In this document: positions 7,639 through 14,783 of the stretch, in pieces
How positions within the stretch are numbered: position 1 is the first letter of the stretch
Layout: the number at the start of each line of letters is the position of its first letter
From: DASSYK01 sp036258315
Lineage (GTDB): Bacteria; Actinomycetota; Thermoleophilia; Solirubrobacterales; 70-9
DNA: 27,901 nucleotides
Direction: 5' to 3'
Assembly (NCBI GenBank): GCA_036258315.1
Contig: DATADX010000013.1
Coordinates: 1-27,901, forward strand
Notes under the pieces: generated by a model
Seen by the model: the letters and a program-made list of their open reading frames with translations, nothing else
Databases searched by the model: none
Told to the model about the DNA's origin: nothing
Program-made: the position numbers and the translations under genes

Positions 7639-8575
7639 CGTCTCGCCGCGGCAGCACGGCGACCGCGGCGTCGCGGCTGACGGCGCCCACCTCGGCGGGG
7701 ATCTCCGCGATCCTCGCGCCGCTGATCAGGTCCATCCGCCGGCCGAGCGGCGTGAAGAAGTTGTCGTAGTGAGTCGGGACGATCGTCCGCGGGTCGAGCC
7801 GGGGCAGGATCCGCTCCCAGTAGCGCTCGGTGAAATTGCGTCCGGCGACGCCGGCCAGGAACACGTCGACGCCGCGGTGACGGACGGCGTCGTCGAGCAG
7901 GTCTGCGCTGCCCTGGTGGTAGAGCGTCGAGCCCGCGACCTCGATGTGGATCCCCCAGACCTGGCCGCAGCGATAGGCGCCGGGCGCGAGCCCATCGAGG
8001 TGCTCGCAGGTGAGCTCTCCCGCATAGGGGACGGCGAGGCCGAGCAGCAGCTTCGAGTGCGTGCTCGGCACGAAGCTGACCTCGAATGGACCGAGCTCGT
8101 AGACGCGATAGGGCTCGACCTCGACCGCCCGGTCCTCGAGGCCGTGCAGCGCCATCAGTCGCGCCAGCGAGCTCGAGCCGTAGGCATCGCAGCCGAACCG
8201 GCGCGCGACCGCCGGGGCGTCGACGGCGTGGTCGAAGTGGGTGTGGCCGACCAGCACTCCGACGGCTTCGCGGCCCGGCGGCGGCAGGTACCGGTCCAGC
8301 GCCGCGGTATCGGGGATGGCGGGGCGGCGGAGGAGCATGTCGCGCAGCGGCACCCGGGATACGTAGGGATCGATGTAGAGCGACTTTCCCTCGTAGGTGA
8401 GCCGGTATCCCGAGACGCCGAGCCAGTCGACCTCCAGCTCCGGCGCCAGCTGCAGCGAGTCCGTGCGCAGCTCGTTCAGCGCCTGCTCGCCGTCGCGGTT
8501 CTCCCGCTCGCGGTGAAGGCGCGAGCTCGCGAGCTCGCCGGCGTGGCGTGCGGCGGTGCGCGCGGCATGGAGCAT
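7631..8575 (-). CDS. MBL-fold metallo-hydrolase (UlaG/NAPE-PLD-like)
   Basis: This is a 314-residue metallo-beta-lactamase-fold protein. The metal signature HTHFDH lies at residues 111-116. Further expected ligands are in PSTHSK, YHQGSADLLDD and PTHYDNFFTPLG. The N-terminal 48 residues are an Arg/Glu-rich helix that precedes the fold (VDWLGVSGYRLTYEGKSLYI). The pattern is closest to the UlaG-like or NAPE-PLD-like group, but the substrate is unknown. The ATG at 8575 is exactly 7 nt after a TAGGAT box, so the mRNA is probably leaderless. tsaE overlaps its stop by 8 nt. The upstream gene (uracil glycosylase) ends only 27 nt before the ATG. Confidence 0.85.
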   Translation of the reverse strand: MLHAARTAARHAGELASSRLHRERENRDGEQALNELRTDSLQLAPELEVDWLGVSGYRLTYEGKSLYIDPYVSRVPLRDMLLRRPAIPDTAALDRYLPPPGREAVGVLVGHTHFDHAVDAPAVARRFGCDAYGSSSLARLMALHGLEDRAVEVEPYRVYELGPFEVSFVPSTHSKLLLGLAVPYAGELTCEHLDGLAPGAYRCGQVWGIHIEVAGSTLYHQGSADLLDDAVRHRGVDVFLAGVAGRNFTERYWERILPRLDPRTIVPTHYDNFFTPLGRRMDLISGARIAEIPAEVGAVSRDAAVAVLPRRDGG

Positions 8576-8582
8576 CGCCCCG

Positions 8583-8588
8583 ATCCTA
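8583..8588 (-). promoter_or_regulatory. -10 box TAGGAT, leaderless-type, for the MBL hydrolase-tsaE unit
   Basis: TAGGAT (8588-8583 on the minus strand) is followed by 7 nt and then the ATG at 8575, so the predicted transcript starts on the start codon. It lies in the 27-nt gap after the uracil-glycosylase stop. No -35 is evident. Confidence 0.5.
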
Positions 8589-8602
8589 CGGAGGTCGCGC
8601 GG

Positions 8603-9277
8603 CTAGCCGAAGAAGCCGAGCTGGTCGGGGCTCTGCACGGCGTCGGCCTCGACCTGGACTATCCCCGGCGGCGGCTCGGGAAGCGGCCGGCTGAGCAGCT
8701 CGGGGATCAGGGCGAAATCCTCGCGAAGCTGTTCGGCCACGCGCGGCGTGCGCAGCCCCGCCGCGGGATGGAAGAGCGGCAGGACGTAGAGGTGGCGACC
8801 CCCGATCGCACGGGCCTGCGCGGTCCCGCGGACCTTGGTGATCCCGGTCGGGTTGGCGGTGATCAGCTTCGTCGCGAAGTTGCCGAGGGTGGCGATGATC
8901 CGCGGCTCGATCAGCCCGACCTGCTGCTCCAGCCACGGCCGGCAGGAATCGATCTCCTCGGGCTGCGGGTCGCGATTGCCGGGCGGCTGGCACTTCAGGA
9001 CGTTCGCGATGAACACGTCCTCCCGCTTCATCCCGATCCCATCGAGGAGCTCGGTGAGGAAGGAGCCGGCACGGCCGACGAACGGCAGCCCCTGCCGGTC
9101 CTCCTCGGCGCCCGGCGCCTCGCCGACGAACATCAGGTCGGCGTCGGAGTTGCCGGCGCCGAACACGACCCTGCCGCGGGTCTCCGAGAGGGGACACCTC
9201 TCGCAGACCGACGCCTGCCGGTAGACCTCGACCAGGCGCTCCCGACGCTCGCTGCCGGCGACCGCTGCCTCAGCCAC
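8603..9277 (-). CDS. Family 4 (4Fe-4S) uracil-DNA glycosylase
   Basis: This enzyme removes uracil from DNA at the first step of base excision repair. The 224-residue protein shows motif GEAPGAEEDRQGLPFVGRAG (about 52-71) and the distal motif LFHPAAGLR (about 168). Four cysteines, at 25, 28 (CERC), 96 (LKCQPPGNRDP) and 112 (DSCRPWL), are spaced as the iron-sulfur ligands of type 4 glycosylases. The C-terminus has an extra Pro-rich tail. It starts inside the end of the zinc-ribbon gene (8-nt overlap), so the two are co-transcribed. It is unrelated to the Ung family and acts in the cytoplasm on DNA. Confidence 0.93.
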   Translation of the reverse strand: MAEAAVAGSERRERLVEVYRQASVCERCPLSETRGRVVFGAGNSDADLMFVGEAPGAEEDRQGLPFVGRAGSFLTELLDGIGMKREDVFIANVLKCQPPGNRDPQPEEIDSCRPWLEQQVGLIEPRIIATLGNFATKLITANPTGITKVRGTAQARAIGGRHLYVLPLFHPAAGLRTPRVAEQLREDFALIPELLSRPLPEPPPGIVQVEADAVQSPDQLGFFG

Positions 9278-9551
9278 GGCGCCTTCCCGACCGCGCCCGC
9301 TCGGCGGCCCGCTGCTTGCGGAACCGCTCCTTGGCGCCCCCGCGGTCGATCCCGCGTTTCGCTTCCAGGCGGCGCTTCTGGGCGTCGGTCAACCGGTTCT
9401 GCAGCGGCGAGTACGAGGAGACCAGGCGCTCGGGATCGTTCGCTCCGCAGCGCGGGCAGACGACGCTCGCCTGGTCCCGGCCGACGTGGGGGCCGACCAG
9501 CTCCTCGAAGCGGTCACCGCAGCTTCGGCAGACGAACTCGTACAAAGGCAC
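9270..9551 (-). CDS. FmdB-family zinc ribbon protein
   Basis: This is a small (93-residue) protein whose first 40 residues are an FmdB/CxxC_CxxC regulatory zinc ribbon. PLYEFVCRSCGDRFEELV gives the first CxxC and SVVCPRCG the second. The rest is a basic Arg/Lys-rich tail (LTDAQKRRLEAKRGIDRG), perhaps for nucleic-acid binding. An upstream start at 9830 is possible but would add a non-conserved stretch. The GTG at 9551 gives the family's typical M-P-x-Y-E-F opening and stands 7 nt after TACCAT, so the mRNA looks leaderless. FmdB-type proteins are often linked to amidase regulation, but the role here is unknown. Confidence 0.85.
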   Translation of the reverse strand: MPLYEFVCRSCGDRFEELVGPHVGRDQASVVCPRCGANDPERLVSSYSPLQNRLTDAQKRRLEAKRGIDRGGAKERFRKQRAAERARSGRRRG

Positions 9552-9558
9552 CGTGGTG

Positions 9559-9564
9559 ATGGTA
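9559..9564 (-). promoter_or_regulatory. -10 box TACCAT, leaderless-type, for the fmdB-udg unit
   Basis: TACCAT (9564-9559, minus strand) is followed by 7 nt and then the GTG at 9551. The promoter is divergent from the pantothenate operon promoter 83 bp away. Confidence 0.5.
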
Positions 9565-9646
9565 GTTCGGGGCGCAGACCTCCCGGCGCCGATCTCTGGC
9601 CGCAAATTGGTGGGTTCCGCGGCACGGGACTGCGCAGGGCGCTCCC

Positions 9647-9652
9647 TATAAT
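9647..9652 (+). promoter_or_regulatory. Consensus -10 box (TATAAT) of the pantothenate operon
   Basis: This is a perfect TATAAT in very GC-rich DNA, predicting a transcript start near 9659. The -35 region is not recognisable. It would produce an untranslated leader of about 87 nt if translation begins at the ATG at 9746. Confidence 0.55.
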
Positions 9653-9659
9653 CGGCTCC

Positions 9660-9745
9660 AGGCCGTGACCGACAGCGGCGCGGACCCGCCGGGAAACCGG
9701 CAAGGAACTTCCTCACATCGAACAAACCGCCGTCTGGTATCTCCG
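9660..9745 (+). promoter_or_regulatory. Possible structured 5' leader of the pantothenate operon
   Basis: Two mutually exclusive hairpins can form. One is CGGCG (9676-9680) with CGCCG (9687-9691). The other is GCCGG (9688-9692) with CCGGC (9697-9701), closed by a GAAA tetraloop. CATCG (9716-9720) can pair with CGATG (9744-9748), which includes the start codon. AGGAACTTCCT (9703-9713) is a near palindrome. Read as codons, this stretch has an A/T-rich third position unlike the gene, so it is probably untranslated. It matches no riboswitch class I recognise. Confidence 0.3.
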
Positions 9746-11518
9746 ATGCGGGAACTGGAACGGGACATCGTCCACACCCCCACTGAGCGCGCACCGATCG
9801 TGATCGTCGGCCGCGGGCGGGTGGGCGCAAGCCTCGCGACGGCCTTCGGGCAGGCGGGCCTGCCGGTGCGGCTGACCAGCACGGCCGCCGCCGCGGAGCG
9901 CAGCGCGGGCGCCACCGCCGTGCTTCTCTGCGTCCCCGACGCCGAGATCGCGTCGACCGCCGCGGCGCTCGCCCCGAGGCCGCCGAAGCTGGTCGGCCAC
10001 GTCAGCGGCGCCGGCGCGCTCGCGGCCCTCGACTCCACGACCCGGGCGGGGGCCGGCGCCTTCTCGATCCACCCGCTGCAGACCTTCGCCGACGGCTCGA
10101 CCCCGGTCGCGGGCATCCCCTGCGCGATCGCCGGGTCCGACGAGGCGGCCGAGTCGTTCGCCGAGGCGCTCGCGCGCGACGTCGGGATGCGTCCCTTCGC
10201 CGTCCCGGACGAGCGCCGAGCCGCGTACCACGCGGCCGCCAGCATCGCCTCCAACTTCCTCGTCGCGCTCAAGGAGTCCGCGGCCGGTCTGCTCGAGGCG
10301 GCCGGAGTCGAGGACGGACGCGAGCTGCTCGCCCCGCTCGTCCTCCGCACCGCGGCCAACTGGGCCGAGCACGGCGTCGGGGCCCTGACCGGGCCGATCG
10401 CGCGGGGCGACGCCGAGACGGTCGAACGCCACCGCGCCGCCCTCGCCGAGCTCGCCCCGGAGCTGCTCCCGATCTACGAGGCGCTGGCCGCGCGGACCGC
10501 CGCGCTCGCCCGGTCATCGCCGTCGGGCGGAGACTCAGCAGCCCTCGCGCTCGCGTCGCAATCCGCCGCCCCCGGTCGACGGAGGACCGACACCGCTCCG
10601 GCGGAGTCGAAGGGAGGAGGCGGCGGGATGAGGATCGTGCACACGAAGCGCGAGCTGCGGGAGGCCCTCGCCGGCCACCGGCGCGAGGGGAAGCGGATCG
10701 GGCTGGTGCCGACGATGGGCGCCTTCCACGAGGGCCACCTGTCGCTGATGCGCGCCGCCCGCGCCGGCTGCGACCTCGTCGTGGTCAGTCTGTTCGTGAA
10801 CCCGAGCCAGTTCGGGCCCGGCGAGGACCTCGCGACCTATCCGCGTGACGAGTCCCGCGACACCGAGCTGGCCGAGCGCGAGGGCGTCGACCTGCTCTGG
10901 ATCCCTTCGGTCGACGAGATGTATCCCGACGGCTTCGGCACCGCTGTAGAGGTCGACGAGGCGCTCACCGGCATCCTCGACGGCGCCGCCGACCAGCGCG
11001 GCCCCGAGCACTTCCGCGGCGTCACCACCGTGGTCGCCAAGCTCTTCAACTGCGTGCAGCCCGATGCCGCTTTCTTCGGGCGCAAGGACGCGCAGCAGGC
11101 GGTCGTGATCGAGCGAATGGCGCGCGACCTCGACTTCCCGGTCGAGGTCATCGCGTTGCCGACGGTCCGCGACCCGGACGGGCTCGCGATGAGCTCGCGC
11201 AACGTCTATCTGGACGAGTCCGACCGCGAGAGCGCCCTGGCCCTGTCGCGGGCGCTGCGAGCGGCAGAGCGCGCGGCGGCGAACGGCGAGCGCTCTGCGG
11301 ACGTGATCGTGTCCACCGCCATCAATGAGCTTCGCAGCGCCGGGGTGAACCCGGAATACGTCGAGGCCCGCGACGCGAGGGATCTCTCGCCGGTCGCGGA
11401 TCTCAACGGCCGCCCCGTGCTGCTGGCCGTGGCCGCGCGGGTGGGCCGGGCGCGCCTGATCGACAACGTGGTGATCACCAACCAAGCCGACAGCCCAGAG
11501 CAGATGGAGGCCTTCTGA
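9746..11518 (+). CDS. panC: Fusion: Rossmann/DUF2520 domain protein + pantoate-beta-alanine ligase PanC
   Basis: One uninterrupted frame carries two enzymes. The N-terminal half opens with the dinucleotide loop PIVIVGRGRVGASLATAFGQ and continues into a DUF2520 domain (YHAAASIASNFLVALKESA). Mycobacterial DUF2520 proteins lie next to panC. A Ser/Ala/Gly linker, ending in five glycines, leads to PanC at about residue 295. PanC ATP-condenses pantoate with beta-alanine in coenzyme A synthesis. Its signatures are LVPTMGAFHEGHLSLMR, FVNPSQFGPGEDL, FFGRKDAQQ and AMSSRNVYL. No stop separates the halves, but an AGGAGG site 7 nt before an internal ATG (10628) could also give PanC alone (296 residues). 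ATG 9746 is preferred over GTG 9665 because the intervening codons look non-coding. panB follows with an overlapping ATG. Confidence 0.85.
   Translation: MRELERDIVHTPTERAPIVIVGRGRVGASLATAFGQAGLPVRLTSTAAAAERSAGATAVLLCVPDAEIASTAAALAPRPPKLVGHVSGAGALAALDSTTRAGAGAFSIHPLQTFADGSTPVAGIPCAIAGSDEAAESFAEALARDVGMRPFAVPDERRAAYHAAASIASNFLVALKESAAGLLEAAGVEDGRELLAPLVLRTAANWAEHGVGALTGPIARGDAETVERHRAALAELAPELLPIYEALAARTAALARSSPSGGDSAALALASQSAAPGRRRTDTAPAESKGGGGGMRIVHTKRELREALAGHRREGKRIGLVPTMGAFHEGHLSLMRAARAGCDLVVVSLFVNPSQFGPGEDLATYPRDESRDTELAEREGVDLLWIPSVDEMYPDGFGTAVEVDEALTGILDGAADQRGPEHFRGVTTVVAKLFNCVQPDAAFFGRKDAQQAVVIERMARDLDFPVEVIALPTVRDPDGLAMSSRNVYLDESDRESALALSRALRAAERAAANGERSADVIVSTAINELRSAGVNPEYVEARDARDLSPVADLNGRPVLLAVAARVGRARLIDNVVITNQADSPEQMEAF
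10615..10630 (+). promoter_or_regulatory. Internal Shine-Dalgarno and start codon for stand-alone PanC
   Basis: AGGAGG (10615-10620), then 7 nt, then ATG (10628-10630), in frame with the fusion and exactly where free-standing PanC proteins begin (MRIVHTKREL). It is the strongest ribosome site in the window and suggests dual synthesis of fused and separate PanC. Confidence 0.6.
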
Positions 11519-12459
11519 TGAGCGTCCGCCCCCACAAGAACGTTGCCGCCGCCAACCCGACGGAACCGACCTCCGATCGCGCCCCGGTCACGCTTCCCCG
11601 GATCGCCGAGATGAAGCGCAACGGCGAGCAGATCGTGATGGTGACCGCCTACGACTTCCCCTCCGCCCAGGTCGTCGAGGAGGCCGGGGTCGACATGGTC
11701 CTGGTCGGAGACAGCGCCGCGATGGTGGTGCTCGGCCATGACGCGACGACGCCAGTCGGCATGGATGAGATGCTGATCCTCACCGAGGCGGTCCGACGCG
11801 GCACGACGACCCCGCTCCTGATCGGGGACATGCCGTTCGGCTCCTACGAGCGTGCGAACGAGCAGGCGATCGAGAACGCCCAGCGGTTCGTGAAGGAGGC
11901 CGGCGTCGACGCCGTCAAGCTCGAGCGCGGCGGCTCATCGGTCGACCGGGCGCGGGCGATCATCCGCGCCGGCATCCCGGTGATGGGCCACGTCGGGCTG
12001 ACGCCGCAGACGGCGACCCAGCTCGGCGGCTTCAGGGCCCAGGGGCGGACGGCCGGGGCCGCGGCGAAGCTGGCCGAGGACACCCTGGCGCTGCAGTCGG
12101 TGGGCTGCTTCGCGATCGTCTTCGAGGCGATCCCGGCCGCGGTCACCGAGGCGCTGATGCCGCGTCTCGAGGTGCCCGTGATCGGGATCGGCGCCGGCCC
12201 GGCGGCCGACGGCCAGGTGCTCGTCTTCCACGACCTGCTCGGGATCTACGAGGGCCATCAGCCGCGCTTCGTGCGCCGTTACGCGGAGGTCCGCAAGGAG
12301 ATGGTCAAGGGCGTCAGCGCCTACGCGGAGGACGTGCGGGCGGGACGCTTCCCGGACGAGGAGCACTCCTACTCGATCTCTCCCGAGGAGCTGAGGGAGT
12401 TCCGCCGCTATCTCGACGAGGAGAGCCTGGCGGGGACGGACACGCCTTGGGATTGGTAG
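11518..12459 (+). CDS. panB: 3-methyl-2-oxobutanoate hydroxymethyltransferase PanB
   Basis: PanB makes ketopantoate from 2-oxoisovalerate and methylene-tetrahydrofolate, the first committed pantothenate step. The 313-residue protein has PRIAEMKRNGEQIVMVTAYD near residue 25 and VDMVLVGDSAAMVVLGH with metal-binding Asp. GHVGLTPQTATQLGGFRAQG and VIGIGAGPAADGQVLVFHDL follow. The first 22 residues are an extra polar tail, also seen in other actinobacterial PanB. Start ATG overlaps the PanC stop (TGATG), so translation is coupled. The operon lacks panD and any classical panE. It ends with a strong hairpin at 12634. Confidence 0.97.
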   Translation: MSVRPHKNVAAANPTEPTSDRAPVTLPRIAEMKRNGEQIVMVTAYDFPSAQVVEEAGVDMVLVGDSAAMVVLGHDATTPVGMDEMLILTEAVRRGTTTPLLIGDMPFGSYERANEQAIENAQRFVKEAGVDAVKLERGGSSVDRARAIIRAGIPVMGHVGLTPQTATQLGGFRAQGRTAGAAAKLAEDTLALQSVGCFAIVFEAIPAAVTEALMPRLEVPVIGIGAGPAADGQVLVFHDLLGIYEGHQPRFVRRYAEVRKEMVKGVSAYAEDVRAGRFPDEEHSYSISPEELREFRRYLDEESLAGTDTPWDW

Positions 12460-12633
12460 TCAGGCAGCCTTTCCGCAGACGGTTGACGGCTTCGCCAGCA
12501 ACGCCCATCCCTCGGGCCTCGCCCTCGTTCCGAGGCTGCTGGAGGCGCTGCACATCGGCGCCGGCCCCCCCCGCGGCGCGTAAGCGACAGGCGCGAACAG
12601 GCGCACCCGGCAAGCAGAACCGGGAGCCCGAAA
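12460..12633. other. Untranslated region after panB
   Basis: I see no supported gene in these 174 bases. One frame reads protein-like (TVDGFASNAHPSGLALVPRL) but has no usable start. CCTCGG/CCGAGG can pair over a 14-nt loop. The stretch is probably the 3' UTR of the pantothenate operon, ending at the terminator. Confidence 0.4.
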
Positions 12634-12668
12634 CCGAGCCGGGCCATGTGCCCGGCTCGGTCGTCCTT
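12634..12668 (+). terminator. Strong hairpin terminator after panB
   Basis: CCGAGCCGGGC (12634-12644) pairs perfectly with GCCCGGCTCGG (12650-12660), an 11-bp stem with a CATGT loop, preceded by GAAAC and followed by TCGTCCTT. The T-tract is weak but the stem is the most stable short hairpin after the operon. Confidence 0.65.
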
Positions 12669-12714
12669 ACGCGCTCACCCCTCCACCGGACGGAGGCCAT
12701 ATGGTTAGCGAGCC

Positions 12715-13335
12715 TTGGCCAGCGAACAACTTCAGATCCTCCCTCTGTGCCTGATCATGGTGATGGGACCGCAGATCCTCACCGCGATCTTCCTCGTCAC
12801 CAGCAAGGAGGCCACGAAGAACTCCCTGGCGATGATCGTCGGCGTCGCGCTGGCCGCAACGCTTGGGCTCGCGATCTCGAGCGGCGTGGTCAAGGCGATC
12901 GGATTCGACCCGAGTACGGACGATGGACCGGGCACTGCGGACTACATCGTCGCTGGGCTGCTCGCGGTCCTCGCCGTTCACGTGTTCATGACCCGCGGCA
13001 CCGCCGAGGTGCCGAAGTGGATGAGCACACTCCAGGAGGCCGACCCGAAGCGCGCGTTCACCCTCGGCTTCCTGCTGATCCTGTTGATGCCGACGGACAT
13101 CGCGGCGTCGATCGCGACGGCGAACCTGATGAACGACGCCGACCTGAGCCCCGCAGCCGGGTGGCCGCTCGTGGCCGGCACCGTCTTGCTTATGGCACTT
13201 CCCTTCCTCGCGTACAAGGCGCTCGGCCATCGCGCGCGAGAGGCGATGCCGGGGATCCGCGACTGGCTCACCACCCACTCGTGGCTGGTGAACCTGGTCG
13301 TGATCGTCTACTTCATCTACGAGATCCTCTCCTGA
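12715..13335 (+). CDS. GAP-family (SfLAP-like) integral membrane protein
   Basis: This is a 206-residue membrane protein with about six hydrophobic segments: LQILPLCLIMVMGPQILTAI, NSLAMIVGVALAATLGLAI, YIVAGLLAVLAVHVFM, RAFTLGFLLILLMPTDIAAS, PLVAGTVLLMALPFL and WLVNLVVIVYFIYEI. The layout resembles the GAP family of the LysE-type superfamily, which includes mycobacterial proteins implicated in exporting glycolipids; the cargo here is unknown. Start assignment is uncertain. TTG 12715 gives the full first helix but has GGAGG 18 nt away. A small ORF starting at ATG 12701, close to GGAGG, ends just before an in-frame ATG at 12757. Confidence 0.7.
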   Translation: MASEQLQILPLCLIMVMGPQILTAIFLVTSKEATKNSLAMIVGVALAATLGLAISSGVVKAIGFDPSTDDGPGTADYIVAGLLAVLAVHVFMTRGTAEVPKWMSTLQEADPKRAFTLGFLLILLMPTDIAASIATANLMNDADLSPAAGWPLVAGTVLLMALPFLAYKALGHRAREAMPGIRDWLTTHSWLVNLVVIVYFIYEILS

Positions 13336-13358
13336 GCCCCGGCTGACGGCCGCTTCGC

Positions 13359-13364
13359 TAGCTT
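13359..13364 (+). promoter_or_regulatory. -10 box TAGCTT, leaderless-type, for the yjbQ operon
   Basis: TAGCTT (13359-13364) is followed by 7 nt and the GTG at 13372, so the transcript should begin on the start codon. This also decides between GTG 13372 and the TTG at 13363, which lies inside the box. Confidence 0.5.
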
Positions 13365-13371
13365 GACCCCC

Positions 13372-13788
13372 GTGGCGACACACAGCGGGGAACTGAGGCT
13401 GTCGACCCGCGGGGACGCCGACATGGTCGAGATCGGCGCCGCGGTCCAGGAGGTGGTCGACGAGGCGGGAGTCGGGGAGGCCTTGGCGACCGCGTTCGTG
13501 CGCGGCTCGACCTGTGCGCTGACGACGATGGAGTACGAGCCAGGCGGCGTCGCGGACCTGCGGGCGCTGCTCGACCGCCTGATCCCCGTCGAGGGCGACT
13601 ACGAGCACAACCGCCTCAACCACGACACGAACTCCCACGCGCACCAGCGCGCCTCGCTGATCGGCCCCTCCGAGCAGGTGCCGGTGTTAGGCGGGCGGCT
13701 GGCGCTCGGAACCTGGCAGCAGCTCGTGTTGATCGACTTCGACGACCGCCCGCGCGAGCGCACGGTGGTCGTCCAAGTCGTCTCGTGA
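13372..13788 (+). CDS. YjbQ/UPF0047 family protein (secondary thiamine-phosphate synthase-like)
   Basis: This is a single-domain protein of about 138 residues from the YjbQ (UPF0047) family. Characteristic stretches are RGSTCALTTMEYEPG, the conserved His/Asn-rich HNRLNHDTNSHAHQRASLIG, and LGTWQQLVLIDFDDRPRERTVVVQV at the end. YjbQ proteins form trimers with clustered histidines that may bind metal. E. coli YjbQ has a weak thiamine-phosphate-synthase activity, so the true role is unsettled. The stop overlaps the next start (GTGA), putting it first in a three-gene operon with a beta-propeller protein and a ROK kinase. Confidence 0.9.
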   Translation: MATHSGELRLSTRGDADMVEIGAAVQEVVDEAGVGEALATAFVRGSTCALTTMEYEPGGVADLRALLDRLIPVEGDYEHNRLNHDTNSHAHQRASLIGPSEQVPVLGGRLALGTWQQLVLIDFDDRPRERTVVVQVVS

Positions 13789-14783
13789 GCGGCGCCGGCG
13801 AGCGGGGGTGGCTGGTCGCGATCGCTGCCGGGGCGGTCGTCGTCGTGATCGCGATCCTCGCGATCGCCGGGATCTTCTCCGGGGACGACGGAGGCTCGGA
13901 CGGCGAAGCCGGAGCCCAGTTCGGCCACAGCGAGTCGGTCGCGACGCCGGCGGCCGAGCCGCCGCCCGAGCCGAGCGTCCGCAGGCTCGCCGTCGGCGGG
14001 CGCCCCGACGCGATCGCCGCCGGGGGCGGCTACGTCTGGGTCGTCGATTCGCTCGCGGGCCGGGTCAGCCGGCTCAACCCGGCCAGCAAGAAGCCGATCC
14101 CGGTCGCGGCCGCGGGCTTCCCGACCGACGTCGCGGGCGATGACGGCGGCGCCTGGCTCGCCCTCGCGGACCAGGGCGCCGTGCAGCGGGTGACGGCGGA
14201 TACGGGCCCCGCGCCGCCGCTCCGAGTCCAGGGCTTCCCCTTCCAGATCGCCGCCGGCGACGGCGCCGTCTGGGCGATGTCACAGAAGGAGGTGCAGAGG
14301 ATCGATCCCTCGGGCGCGCCGGGCGGGACCACCCGGGTCGAGGGAAACGCCGCCTCGATCGCCGCCGGTGAGGGATCGGTCTGGCTGACACGGGACAATC
14401 GCGAGGTCGTGCGGATCGATCCCGACAGCGGCGAGCTCGAGGGCGAGCCCGCCGACGTGCCCGGCGCCTTCAGCGTGACCGTCGGCGAGTCCGCCGCCTG
14501 GGCGCTCGGCGCCGCCGGGACGCTCGTCCGGATCGACCCTGAGACCGGTCGGCCCTCGGGCGGCCCGCTGCAGGTCGACAAGGCGCAGGACGTCGCCGCC
14601 GGGCTCGGGTTCGTATGGGTGGCCGGAGGCGGCGGGACCGTGGCGCGGTATGACCCCGGCAGCGGCGAGCAGGTCGGCGAGCCGATCGCCGTCGGTCAGT
14701 TGGCCCAGTCGCTGACCGTCGCCGAGGGCTCGGTGTGGGTCGCGGACTCGCGCGACGGCGCCGTCTACAGGATCACGCCGTGA
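13785..14783 (+). CDS. Membrane-anchored beta-propeller protein (virginiamycin-B-lyase-like repeats)
   Basis: This 332-residue protein has an N-terminal membrane anchor (WLVAIAAGAVVVVIAILAIAGIF, about 9-31). A short acidic/Gly and Pro/Ala linker leads to a repeat region at about 65-332. Each blade of about 40 residues contains a G-x-V-W-V/A strand followed by a V-x-R-I-D-P strand: GGGYVWVVDSLAGRVSRLNP, GAVWAMSQKEVQRIDPSG, GSVWLTRDNREVVRIDPDSG, GFVWVAGGGGTVARYDPGSG and GSVWVADSRDGAVYRI. About six blades can be counted. The fold resembles Vgb/YncE-type propellers, but no catalytic residues are assured. It probably lies outside the membrane and binds a ligand or wall component. GTGA overlaps couple it to the genes on both sides. 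Confidence 0.75.
   Translation: MSGAGERGWLVAIAAGAVVVVIAILAIAGIFSGDDGGSDGEAGAQFGHSESVATPAAEPPPEPSVRRLAVGGRPDAIAAGGGYVWVVDSLAGRVSRLNPASKKPIPVAAAGFPTDVAGDDGGAWLALADQGAVQRVTADTGPAPPLRVQGFPFQIAAGDGAVWAMSQKEVQRIDPSGAPGGTTRVEGNAASIAAGEGSVWLTRDNREVVRIDPDSGELEGEPADVPGAFSVTVGESAAWALGAAGTLVRIDPETGRPSGGPLQVDKAQDVAAGLGFVWVAGGGGTVARYDPGSGEQVGEPIAVGQLAQSLTVAEGSVWVADSRDGAVYRITP

Noticed and set aside
9665..9745. GTG 9665 as start of the DUF2520-PanC protein
   Set aside because: The 27 extra codons have A/T-rich third positions, unlike the gene, and encode no recognisable domain. A near-leaderless start cannot be fully excluded.
9270..9830. Longer FmdB-type frame starting at 9830
   Set aside because: The extra 93 residues overlap the divergent pantothenate leader and gene start and show no conservation. 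The family begins at the GTG at 9551.
12460..12600. Protein-like reading after panB (TVDGFASNAHPSGLALVPRL)
   Set aside because: No start codon in frame and no ribosome site; likely chance in the 3' UTR.
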